Positions 1 through 5,924 of a stretch of 7,493 bases of DNA are shown one piece after another. Under the pieces are notes generated by a model that saw only the letters and a program-made list of their open reading frames with translations, did no database searches and was not told the DNA's origin. The stretch's first letter is position 1. The number at the start of each line of letters is the position of its first letter. The translations under genes were made by a program, and so were the position numbers. Source of the DNA: Actinomycetes bacterium (GTDB lineage: Bacteria > Actinomycetota > Acidimicrobiia > Acidimicrobiales > Microtrichaceae); the NCBI GenBank assembly GCA_023437745.1, contig JAEZFI010000340.1:1-7493 (forward strand), given 5' to 3'.

Positions 1-50
1 CCCCCCCCCGGGCGGGGGGGGGGCGGCCCGCCGCCCGCCCCCCCCCCCCG
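1..50. other. G/C homopolymer-rich low-complexity stretch
   Basis: Apart from alternating runs of C and G this stretch has no other base. It includes a run of ten G (14-23) and a run of twelve C (38-49), with short GGGCGG/CCGCCC blocks that could fold on each other. No coding signal is seen. A stretch like this at the very edge is more typical of a contig end or base-calling artefact than of real sequence, though a true G/C hairpin or G-quadruplex cannot be excluded from sequence alone. Confidence 0.6.
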
Positions 51-62
51 CCACAGAACGGG
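50..62 (+). repeat. partial copy of the hairpin repeat arm found at 2125-2137
   Basis: The 13 bases match the right arm of the long hairpin at 2125-2137 at 12 of 13 positions (shared core ACAGAACGGG, 53-62). The left arm and loop expected upstream are absent and replaced by the homopolymer stretch. This suggests a second copy of a dispersed hairpin repeat at the window edge, damaged or badly read. A chance match is possible because the shared core is short. Confidence 0.4.
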
Positions 63-81
63 AAACGGGCGGATCAGCCTC

Positions 82-112
82 TTGTGACCTGCTTGCTACC
101 CACGGGTAACGT
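82..112 (+). promoter_or_regulatory. putative leaderless promoter of ccr with imperfect palindrome
   Basis: TAACGT at 107-112 fits the actinobacterial TANNNT -10 box and ends 8 bases before the ccr ATG, so transcription would start at or next to the start codon. No Shine-Dalgarno sequence is visible, which agrees with a leaderless mRNA. TTGTGA (82-87) could be the -35 box, with a long 19-base spacer. An imperfect inverted repeat, GCTACCC-AC-GGGTAAC (95-110, six of eight positions paired), overlaps the -10 box and is a plausible repressor operator, for example for a TetR- or GntR-type regulator. The regulator itself is not in the window. Confidence 0.45.
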
Positions 113-120
113 TCGCAGCC

Positions 121-1476
121 ATGTCGACGCAGCAGATCCTCGAAGCCATCCAGGCCGGTGCCACCGGTGACGACATCGCCAACGTGCCGCTCCCCGAGTC
201 CTACCGCGCCGCTCACGTGCTGCGCAGCGAGGCCGGCATGTGGGAGGGCTACGCCTCCGAGGACAAAGACCCGACCAAGTCGCTCCACGTCGGCGAGGTG
301 CCGCTGCCCGAGCTGGCCCCCGACGAGGTCTACATCGCCAACATGGCGAGCTCGATCAACTTCAACACGGTGTGGACCTCGATCTTCGAGCCGCTGCCGA
401 CGTTCGGCTTCCTTGACCGCCTCGGCAAGGAGTCGGTCTGGGGCGCCCGCCACGCTCAGGACTTCCACGTGGTCGGCTCCGACAGCGCCGGTGTGGTCCT
501 GCGAGTCGGCTCGGCGGTCCGCAACTGGAAGCCGGGCGACCACGTCACCGTGCACTGCAACCACGTCGACGACCAGGACCCCTCGGCTCACGACGACTCG
601 ATGCTCGCCGCCAACCAGCGCATCTGGGGCTTCGAGACCAACTACGGCGGCCTCGCCGACCTGAGCATCGTCAAGGCCAACCAGCTGATGCCGAAGCCCA
701 CCCACCTGACGTGGGAGGAGGCGGCGGTCAACGCGCTGTGCGCCTCGACCAGCTACCGCATGCTCGTGGGCAACCACGCCGCCCGCATGAAGCAGGGCGA
801 CAACGTGTTCGTGTGGGGCGCCACGGGTGGCATCGGCGCCTACGCCATCCAGCTCATCCTCAACGGCGGCGGCACCCCGGTGGGCGTCGTGTCCAGCCCC
901 GAGCGCGTCAAGCTGCTCGAGGCGATGGGATGCGAGAACGTCATCGACCGTCGCGAAGAGGGCTACAAGTTCTGGAGCGACGAGCACACCCAGGACGAGG
1001 GGGAGTGGCGCCGCCTCGGCAAGAAGGTCCGCTCGCTCATCGGCGAGGACCCCGACATCGTGTTCGAGCACCCCGGTCGCTCGACGTTCGGCGCCTCGGT
1101 GTTCATCGCCAAGCGCGGCGGCACGGTCGTGACCTGCGCCGCCACGTCCGGCTTCATGATCGAGTACGACAACCGCCACCTGTGGATGAAGCTGAAGCGG
1201 ATCGTCAGCTCGCACTTCGCCAACTACGCCGAGGCGTACGCGATGAACCGCCTCATCGACCAGGGCAGGATCCAGCCGGTGATGTCGAAGGCCTACGCAC
1301 TCGAAGAGGTCGGTCAGGCCGCCCTCGCCGTCCACCGCAACGAGGCCGAGGGCAAGCTCGGCGTGCTCTGCCTCGCCCCGGAGGCCGGCCAGGGCATCAG
1401 CGACCCCGAGAAGCGCGAGCGGGTCGGCGTGGACAAGATCACCCTGTTCGAGCGCCACGCGCGCGGGGAGCTGTGA
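121..1476 (+). CDS. ccr: crotonyl-CoA carboxylase/reductase
   Basis: Catalyses NADPH-dependent reductive carboxylation of crotonyl-CoA to (2S)-ethylmalonyl-CoA in the cytoplasm, the key step of the ethylmalonyl-CoA pathway and a source of polyketide extender units. The 451-residue protein has the usual length of the family. It is a medium-chain dehydrogenase/reductase with an N-terminal catalytic domain, a Rossmann domain carrying the glycine-rich loop GATGGIGA (233-240), and a C-terminal return to the catalytic domain. The residues known to hold CO2 in the Kitasatospora enzyme (Asn81, Phe170, Glu171, His365) appear here as Asn82 (in NFNTVWTSIFEP; Asn80 lies beside it), Phe171-Glu172 (WGFETNYGG) and His365 (SSHFANY). 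This separates it from plain enoyl/crotonyl-CoA reductases. The ATG start fits the leaderless promoter. A HAD phosphatase gene follows after 7 bases, probably in the same transcript. The mutase expected nearby in many actinobacteria is not in the window. Confidence 0.95.
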   Translation: MSTQQILEAIQAGATGDDIANVPLPESYRAAHVLRSEAGMWEGYASEDKDPTKSLHVGEVPLPELAPDEVYIANMASSINFNTVWTSIFEPLPTFGFLDRLGKESVWGARHAQDFHVVGSDSAGVVLRVGSAVRNWKPGDHVTVHCNHVDDQDPSAHDDSMLAANQRIWGFETNYGGLADLSIVKANQLMPKPTHLTWEEAAVNALCASTSYRMLVGNHAARMKQGDNVFVWGATGGIGAYAIQLILNGGGTPVGVVSSPERVKLLEAMGCENVIDRREEGYKFWSDEHTQDEGEWRRLGKKVRSLIGEDPDIVFEHPGRSTFGASVFIAKRGGTVVTCAATSGFMIEYDNRHLWMKLKRIVSSHFANYAEAYAMNRLIDQGRIQPVMSKAYALEEVGQAALAVHRNEAEGKLGVLCLAPEAGQGISDPEKRERVGVDKITLFERHARGEL

Positions 1477-1483
1477 CCCGGGG

Positions 1484-2068
1484 GTGATCGAGGTCGTCGT
1501 CTTCGACCTCGACGGGGTGCTCCGGCACTTCGATCGGGCGGCGGAGGCGGCGCTCGAGGCGCGGCACGGCCTGGAGCCGGGCGCGCTGCTGCAGGCCGCG
1601 TTCGGCGACGAGCTGGGTCACCACCTCACCACGGGACAGATCGACTGGCCGGAGTTCCTCGACCGGCTCGCCGAGCGCGTCGGGCGCTCGGCGGTCGAGG
1701 AGTTCGAGCAGAGCCGGGCGGTGCTGGACCACGCGGCGATCGAGATCCTCGAACGGTTACGGCACAGCGGCACGACCGTGGCGCTGCTGACCAACGGCAC
1801 GCTGCGGACGGAGATGGAGCTGACCGAGCACGGCATCGTCGAGTCCTTCGACCGCATCTTCAACACGGCGCGGCTCGGCGTGGCCAAGCCGCACCCCGAC
1901 GTGTTCGACGTCGTGACCATCGAGCTGGAGCGGGCAGCGGGGGCGATCGGCTTCGTCGACGACCGCGAGGACAACGTGGCCGCCGCGATGGCGCACGGCT
2001 GGCACGGGCACCACTACCGGTCGCTCGACGGCGTGGTGGAGTGGCTCACCGGCCTCGGCCTGCTCTGA
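1484..2068 (+). CDS. HAD-superfamily hydrolase, subfamily IA phosphatase-like
   Basis: Probable cytoplasmic phosphatase using an aspartyl-phosphate intermediate; the substrate is not predictable. All four HAD motifs are visible in the 194 residues: FDLDGVL with nucleophile Asp8 and acid/base Asp10, motif II LLTNGT with Thr103, motif III Lys135 (in GVAKPHPDVF), and motif IV FVDDREDN with Asp159/Asp160 for Mg2+ binding. The helical cap lies between residues 15 and 90, as in subfamily IA (phosphoglycolate phosphatase, haloacid dehalogenase and YihX-like enzymes). The GTG start places motif I right at the N-terminus, as is usual. GGGGAG at 1465-1470 inside the end of ccr may serve as the ribosome site, although 13 bases away; coupling to ccr translation across the 7-base gap is likely. 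It could be a housekeeping or repair phosphatase that merely shares the ccr transcript. Confidence 0.85.
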   Translation: MIEVVVFDLDGVLRHFDRAAEAALEARHGLEPGALLQAAFGDELGHHLTTGQIDWPEFLDRLAERVGRSAVEEFEQSRAVLDHAAIEILERLRHSGTTVALLTNGTLRTEMELTEHGIVESFDRIFNTARLGVAKPHPDVFDVVTIELERAAGAIGFVDDREDNVAAAMAHGWHGHHYRSLDGVVEWLTGLGLL

Positions 2069-2076
2069 TCACCTGT

Positions 2077-2148
2077 CCCGACCCGTTCTGTCGCGTAGGG
2101 GGTGACGCTGGTGTCACGCCCGACGCGACAGAACGGGTGGGGGTCGGG
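2077..2148. terminator. long hairpin between convergent genes, probable bidirectional terminator and repeat
   Basis: A perfect 16-base inverted repeat (2081-2096 with 2123-2138, left arm ACCCGTTCTGTCGCGT) continues inward into a second stem (2098-2106 with 2113-2121, one mismatch) around a 6-base loop. It continues outward as CCCGAC (2077-2082) with GTCGGG (2143-2148) across a small bulge. It fills the 84 bases between the HAD stop and the stop of the minus-strand gene, so it can end transcription from both sides. There is no T-tract, which is common for terminators in high-GC actinobacteria. The near copy of one arm at 50-62 suggests that it belongs to a dispersed repeat family. Confidence 0.8.
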
Positions 2149-2152
2149 TGTC

Positions 2153-3040
2153 CTAGGCCTCCGGGTCGAGGGACGTCAGCTCGTACCGGTTCGCCTCGGT
2201 GTAGAGCACGTCGCCGATGACGCTCGACGTGCGCAGCTCGAGGCTCCGCTCGCTGCGCAGCGGGAGGCCGGTCTCCGCCGAGAACCACACCGAGCCCGAC
2301 TCGTCGCCGCGCTCGCCGCCGGTCATCGTCGACTCACGCCGGTAGTGGTGGGCCTCGACGGTGGTGCCGCCGATCTCGAGTTGCTCGAGGCCGACGTAGG
2401 TGAAGTGGCTCTTCGTCGTGGAGGCCTCGTTGCTCGGGCCGCCCGAGCCGTGGCACTCCTGGTCCCAGCTGTCGCCCGGCTGCTGACCCGCGGTGATGGT
2501 GGGGGAGGAGGGGCAGGTGTAGTCCGTCGTCGACTCGTTCTGGAAGGCCACGAAGTCCCACCGGGACCACACCTGGCCGTCCACCTCGTCGAGGCCGCCG
2601 TCCTCGGTCGGGCAGTAGCCCCACGACTGCCAGTGGTTCGAGCTGTAGTCGATCCGCAGCGTCCAGCAGCCGTCGGGGCGGTGCGTCACCGTGGCCGGCA
2701 TGTCGGGACCCTGGGCCTGCTCCTTCGGCGGCTTGTCGATCTTGTCGGTGCCATGTCCCCGGTAGAGGTACAGCCCCTGGGCGGGCCGCAGCACCTCGGG
2801 GTCGCCGGTCGGCAGCGACGTCTCCGACGCGAGCCGCTCCCGTGCCTCGTCGAGCGAGACCGGCCGCGCACCCGTCGAGCTCCACCGGACGGCGATGCCC
2901 ACGGAGGCGACGAGCAGCAGCAGGACCACGATCGCGAGCCCGTTGCGGAGGCGATGCCGCTGCCGCAGGTCACCGACCGGTGCGCCCGGCTCCTCGGGGG
3001 CGGTGAGGTCGACGTCGACGTCCTCGCTCGTGTCGCTCAT
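2153..3040 (-). CDS. membrane-anchored four-cysteine protein of unknown function
   Basis: I do not recognise a named family. The 295-residue protein has an acidic N-terminus (many Asp/Glu in 3-18), a short basic patch (RQRHRLR, 26-32) and one hydrophobic segment at about 34-51. This predicts a short inside tail, one membrane anchor and an outside domain of about 240 residues. That domain has exactly four cysteines (125, 143, 176, 196), enough for two disulfides, and is rich in Trp and Tyr around 126-162 (GCWTLRIDY, HWQSWGYC, RWDF). Its C-terminal part (250-292, WFSAETGLPLRSERS and YTEANRYELTSL) has the antiparallel beta pattern of LolA/LppX-like lipid-carrier folds, which is only a loose resemblance. 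The ATG start is supported by GGAGGA (3047-3052 on the minus strand) six bases upstream. It ends against the hairpin and faces the epimerase gene divergently. Confidence 0.85.
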   Translation of the reverse strand: MSDTSEDVDVDLTAPEEPGAPVGDLRQRHRLRNGLAIVVLLLLVASVGIAVRWSSTGARPVSLDEARERLASETSLPTGDPEVLRPAQGLYLYRGHGTDKIDKPPKEQAQGPDMPATVTHRPDGCWTLRIDYSSNHWQSWGYCPTEDGGLDEVDGQVWSRWDFVAFQNESTTDYTCPSSPTITAGQQPGDSWDQECHGSGGPSNEASTTKSHFTYVGLEQLEIGGTTVEAHHYRRESTMTGGERGDESGSVWFSAETGLPLRSERSLELRTSSVIGDVLYTEANRYELTSLDPEA

Positions 3041-3069
3041 CGCTGCTCCTCCAGGTGTGTTCGGCCCGG

Positions 3070-3090
3070 CCGCACCGCAGTACCGTGCGG
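3070..3090 (+). promoter_or_regulatory. putative leaderless promoter of the epimerase gene with inverted repeat
   Basis: TACCGT at 3081-3086 fits TANNNT and ends 7 bases before the ATG at 3094, with no Shine-Dalgarno sequence in between, the same layout as upstream of ccr. An inverted repeat CCGCAC-N9-GTGCGG (3070-3075 with 3085-3090) covers the -10 box and could be an operator. No convincing -35 box is seen. In such GC-rich DNA a six-base inverted repeat can arise by chance, so the operator idea is weak; the -10 assignment is moderate. Confidence 0.4.
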
Positions 3091-3093
3091 GCC

Positions 3094-3495
3094 ATGTTGT
3101 TGACTGAGATCGATCACGTGGCCATCGCCGTCCGGGACCTCGAGGCGGCGATCGACTACTACCGCTCGGCGTTCGGGGCCGAGGTGGCCCATCGCGAGAT
3201 CGTCGAGAGCGACGGCGTCGAAGAAGCGCTCATCAAGGTGGCCGACAGCTACATCCAGCTGACGGCGGCCACCCGCCCCGACTCGCCCATCGCCAAGTCG
3301 ATCGAGAAGCGTGGCGAAGGGCTGCACCACATCGGCTACCGGGTCGACGACTGCGCCGCCGCGCTGGCCGCGATGGTGGCCGCAGGGGCGACGCCCATCG
3401 ACAAGGAGCCGCGCCCGGGGAGCCGGGGCACGACGGTGGCGTTCGTGCACCCGAAGGGGAGCTTCGGGACGCTCATCGAGCTCGTCCAGGAGTGA
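3094..3495 (+). CDS. mce: methylmalonyl-CoA/ethylmalonyl-CoA epimerase (VOC family)
   Basis: Interconverts the 2S and 2R forms of methylmalonyl-CoA and, in organisms with the ethylmalonyl-CoA pathway, also of ethylmalonyl-CoA; a soluble metal-dependent enzyme. The 133 residues form the two beta-alpha-beta-beta-beta modules of the vicinal oxygen chelate fold: IDHVAIAVRDLEAAIDYY at the start and GLHHIGYRVDD in the second half, ending FVHPKGSFGTLIELVQE. Likely metal ligands by comparison with the Propionibacterium enzyme (His12, Gln65, His91, Glu141) are His8, Gln55, His79 and Glu129. Glu43 or Glu44 matches its catalytic Glu48. The ATG at 3094 is chosen because family members start just before the first strand and because the -10 box fits; a GTG at 3055 would add 13 unrelated residues and overlap the promoter. 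It pairs functionally with Ccr in this window. Another VOC activity is less likely. Confidence 0.9.
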   Translation: MLLTEIDHVAIAVRDLEAAIDYYRSAFGAEVAHREIVESDGVEEALIKVADSYIQLTAATRPDSPIAKSIEKRGEGLHHIGYRVDDCAAALAAMVAAGATPIDKEPRPGSRGTTVAFVHPKGSFGTLIELVQE

Positions 3496-3517
3496 GCCGG
3501 CGCTGAGGGCGCGCGCG

Positions 3518-3540
3518 GTGCCGCCCACCTCGGGGGGCGC
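3518..3540 (+). terminator. possible hairpin terminator after the epimerase gene
   Basis: GTGCCGCCC (3518-3526) can pair with GGGGGGCGC (3532-3540) over a 5-base loop, with one mismatch and one G-T pair. It starts 22 bases after the stop codon and has no T-tract. The rest of the 219-base gap up to 3714 holds no gene that I can support, apart from the operator and promoter near 3659-3676. Confidence 0.35.
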
Positions 3541-3658
3541 GGGCGTCGGTCGGAGCTCCATCCCTTCTCGATCGGCAGGTCGGTCCCCGTCCTGAGGGGG
3601 TCTGCTCCGACGCGTCCGCGGTGACGCCCGAGCGTCGTGGCGTGGCGTCGGGACAGGT

Positions 3659-3676
3659 TGTTAGAGTCACCTAACA
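3659..3676 (+). promoter_or_regulatory. putative DtxR-type iron operator over the hmuTUV promoter
   Basis: The palindrome TGTTAG-N6-CTAACA reads TTAGA-GTCA-CCTAA at its core (3661-3674), the same plan as the site at 6791-6808. TAGAGT (3662-3667) inside it fits a TANNNT -10 box, so a bound repressor would block polymerase. The likely transcription start, near 3674-3676, leaves about 40 bases of leader before the ATG at 3715, which has its own ribosome site. DtxR/IdeR boxes in actinobacteria follow TTAGGTTAGSCTAACCTAA; this site matches that consensus at 11 of 19 positions. Metal-dependent repression of heme uptake is known in Corynebacterium; its use here is inferred. Confidence 0.55.
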
Positions 3677-3714
3677 GTTGTTGGATGGCTCGGCGATCTC
3701 GAAGGCGACGCGGC

Positions 3715-4803
3715 ATGACCCCACCCCTCCCACGCAGGCGCAGCGCTCAGCTCCTGGCCCGCGTCACCATCCTGTGCGGGCTGCTCGTGACATCGGCCGG
3801 ATGCGGGACGGGTGGCTCCTCGGGCGCTCGGCCCTCGGGCGCGGCCTCCTCGCCGTCGTGCGTGGGACCGTCGACGGCGGTGTCGGACGGGTGGGTCGAG
3901 CCCATCACCGACCACGCCGAGCCCCAGCTGCCGACGACGGTCACCGACTTCACGGGTGAGGAGGTCACCGTCGACGATGCCGACCGGATCCTCGCCCTCG
4001 ACACCTATGGCACCCTGGCCACGACGGTCGCTGCGCTGGGTCTCGGCGATCGTCTCGTGGGTCGCGACGTGTCGACCGGGTTGCCGGACCTGGCCGACCT
4101 GCCCGTGGTCACGCACAACGGGCACGAGCTGAACGCCGAGGCGATCCTCGAGCTGGATCCCAGCGTCGTCCTCACCGACTACAGCATCGGTCCGCTCGAG
4201 GTGCAGCTGCAACTGAAGGACTCGGGCATCCCGGTGGTGATCCTCGACAGCAGGCGGGGCCGTGAGGTGGTCGCCGAGCAGATCCTCGAGGTCGCCGCGG
4301 TGCTCGGTGTCCCCGCCGAGGGCGCACGTCTGGCGGAGCGGGTGGAGGCCGAGATCGTCGAGGCCGAGGCCGAGGTTGCGACCATGGTCCCCGTCGAGCC
4401 GGCCGACCGGCTGCGCATGGTGTTCCTCTACATGCGCGGCACGGCCGGCGTCTACTACTGGTTCGGGGAGGGCTCGGGCGCCGACGACCTCATCGACGCG
4501 CTCGGCGGCATCGACGTGGCGGCCGAGATCGAGGTCGCCGGGGCCCGGCCGATCAACGCCGAGGGCCTGGTGAAGGCGGCACCCGACCTCTACCTCATGA
4601 TGTCGAACGGGCTGGCGTCGGTCGGCGGTGTGGACGGCCTGCTCGAGGTGCCAGGGGTCGCCGACACAGTCGCCGGTGAGCACGCGTGCGTCGTGGACAT
4701 GAGCGACCACGAGATCCTCAGCTACGGCCCGCAGTACCCGCACACGTTGCGGGCGCTGGCCGGGGCGATCTACGGCCGGGTCGACGCGGCCGGCGGTCGA
4801 TGA
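3715..4803 (+). CDS. hmuT: heme ABC transporter substrate-binding lipoprotein HmuT
   Basis: Captures heme outside the membrane and hands it to the HmuUV importer. The 362-residue protein opens with a basic stretch (PRRRSAQ), a hydrophobic core and the lipobox VTSAGC, so lipidation at Cys30 is predicted. A Gly/Ser/Pro linker follows to about 58, then the two-lobed class III (FecB/BtuF-like) fold. His137 (in THNGHELNAEAIL) and Tyr247/Tyr248 (in RGTAGVYYWFGEGSGAD) lie at the positions of the axial heme ligands reported for corynebacterial HmuT (His136, Tyr235). The stretches GLASVGGVDGLLEVPG and VDMSDHEILSYGP are typical of HmuT rather than of siderophore or B12 binders. The ATG at 3715 has GAAGG at 3701-3705 with 9 bases spacing. 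An in-frame ATG at 3685 would add ten mostly arginine residues and lacks a ribosome site. Its stop overlaps the permease start (ATGA), so the genes are translationally coupled. Confidence 0.88.
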   Translation: MTPPLPRRRSAQLLARVTILCGLLVTSAGCGTGGSSGARPSGAASSPSCVGPSTAVSDGWVEPITDHAEPQLPTTVTDFTGEEVTVDDADRILALDTYGTLATTVAALGLGDRLVGRDVSTGLPDLADLPVVTHNGHELNAEAILELDPSVVLTDYSIGPLEVQLQLKDSGIPVVILDSRRGREVVAEQILEVAAVLGVPAEGARLAERVEAEIVEAEAEVATMVPVEPADRLRMVFLYMRGTAGVYYWFGEGSGADDLIDALGGIDVAAEIEVAGARPINAEGLVKAAPDLYLMMSNGLASVGGVDGLLEVPGVADTVAGEHACVVDMSDHEILSYGPQYPHTLRALAGAIYGRVDAAGGR

Positions 4804-5924
4804 CGGCGGTCGCAGAAGCCGGAGCCGGAGCCGCCGGCTCTCGCTGCCAGGTGCCCGCTGCCGGAACCGGTCCCCCGCTGCCGAGCGTGCGCAGCGGCCG
4901 AGCCGCCGCGCTGATCGTGGGGCTCGCCGTCGCCCTGATCGTGATGTCGCTCGTCGCCGCAGGTGTCGGGCAGCTCGGGGTGCCGCCCTCCGAGGTCCTG
5001 GGCTCCATCCTGCACCGCCTCGGCCTCGATCTCGGCCCCATGCCCACCCACCCCCGCGGCGACAGCGCCCTGTGGAACGTGCGGTTCCCCCGCGTCGCGA
5101 TGGCCGTGCTGGTGGGCGCGGCGCTCGGTGGCGCCGGAGCCCTGCTCCAGGCCGTCTTCGGGAACCCGCTCGCCGAGCCGAGCGTCATCGGTGTGTCCGG
5201 CGGGGCGGCGGTGGGGGCCTGTGCCGTCATCGTCTTCCAGTGGACGTTCCTCGGCAGCTACACGACGCCGGCCGTCGCCTTCCTCGGTGGTCTCGGCACC
5301 ACGCTCGTGATCTACGTGCTCTCGCGCTCCGGAGGGCGGACCGAGGTGGTGACCCTCGTGCTGATGGGCATCGCGGTCAACGCGGTCACCGGTGCGTCGA
5401 TCGCGTACCTCGTCTTCTTCGGCGACACCGAAGCACGCGAGCAGATCGTGTTCTGGCAGCTCGGCAGCCTGAACGGGACCCGGTGGGAGGCCGTGCGGAT
5501 CGTGGCACCGCTCGTGGGCGCGGGCCTCCTCGGCACGGCGGCGCTGGCACGCCGGTTGGACCTCCTCGCGCTCGGTGAGCGTGCGGCGCGACACCTCGGC
5601 GTCGACGTCGAGCGCGTGCGGGTCACGGCGATCGTGGTGGTCGCCCTGCTGGTCGCGAGCGGCGTCGCGTTCGCCGGGATCGTCGGCTTCGTCGGGCTCG
5701 TGGTGCCGCACGTCGTCCGCATGGTGATCGGGCCGGCCCACCGGACGCTCGTCCCCGCGAGCGTGCTGGGTGGTGCGCTCGTCCTCGTGGTGGCGGACCT
5801 CGTCGCCCGGACGGCCGTGGACCACGCCGACCTGCCGATCGGGATGCTCACGGCGCTGGTGGGTGGGCCCTTCTTCTTCTGGCTGCTCCGACGGGCGCGG
5901 GCGACGTCGGGAGGCTGGGGGTGA
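4800..5924 (+). CDS. hmuU: heme ABC transporter permease HmuU (FecCD family)
   Basis: Forms the membrane channel of the heme importer, presumably as a homodimer. The 374-residue protein has about 30 non-membrane residues, then roughly nine to ten hydrophobic segments (first at about 35-56, last at about 345-363). FecCD hallmarks occur in order: VRFPRV (95-100), GNPLAEPSVIGVSGGAAVGA (121-140), WQLGSLNGTRWE (219-230), LGERAARHLGV (258-268), the coupling-helix region GIVGFVGLVVPHVVRMVIGP (293-312) and the end motif LPIGMLTALVGGPFFFWLL (345-363). The family's usual length is 330-370 residues. The ATG at 4800 overlaps the hmuT stop as ATGA; an upstream in-frame start at 4686 lies deep inside hmuT and is unlikely. 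The stop overlaps the GTG of hmuV. Family alone would also allow siderophore or cobalamin transport; the neighbours favour heme. Confidence 0.92.
   Translation: MTAVAEAGAGAAGSRCQVPAAGTGPPLPSVRSGRAAALIVGLAVALIVMSLVAAGVGQLGVPPSEVLGSILHRLGLDLGPMPTHPRGDSALWNVRFPRVAMAVLVGAALGGAGALLQAVFGNPLAEPSVIGVSGGAAVGACAVIVFQWTFLGSYTTPAVAFLGGLGTTLVIYVLSRSGGRTEVVTLVLMGIAVNAVTGASIAYLVFFGDTEAREQIVFWQLGSLNGTRWEAVRIVAPLVGAGLLGTAALARRLDLLALGERAARHLGVDVERVRVTAIVVVALLVASGVAFAGIVGFVGLVVPHVVRMVIGPAHRTLVPASVLGGALVLVVADLVARTAVDHADLPIGMLTALVGGPFFFWLLRRARATSGGWG

Noticed and set aside
2102..3103. 333-codon plus-strand frame opposite the four-cysteine membrane protein
   Set aside because: It begins inside the hairpin and is rich in Arg, Val, Leu and Ala without motifs. 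The minus-strand frame has a ribosome site, a membrane segment and a natural end at the hairpin.
3585..3600. Small CCCC-N7-GGGG hairpin in the gap before hmuT
   Set aside because: Stem of only four to five G-C pairs with a wide loop and no T-tract; expected by chance at this GC content.
3496..3714. Riboswitch or small RNA in the 219-base gap
   Set aside because: No recognisable conserved riboswitch core; only a weak hairpin after the epimerase and the operator near hmuT are supported.
3667..4743. 358-codon minus-strand frame opposite hmuT
   Set aside because: His/Arg/Asp-rich translation mirrors the hmuT codons, has no motifs and spans the hmuT promoter; a shadow frame.
4770..5825. 351-codon minus-strand frame opposite hmuU
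   Set aside because: Highly charged, His/Asp/Glu-rich mirror of a membrane protein gene; hmuU is certain on the plus strand.
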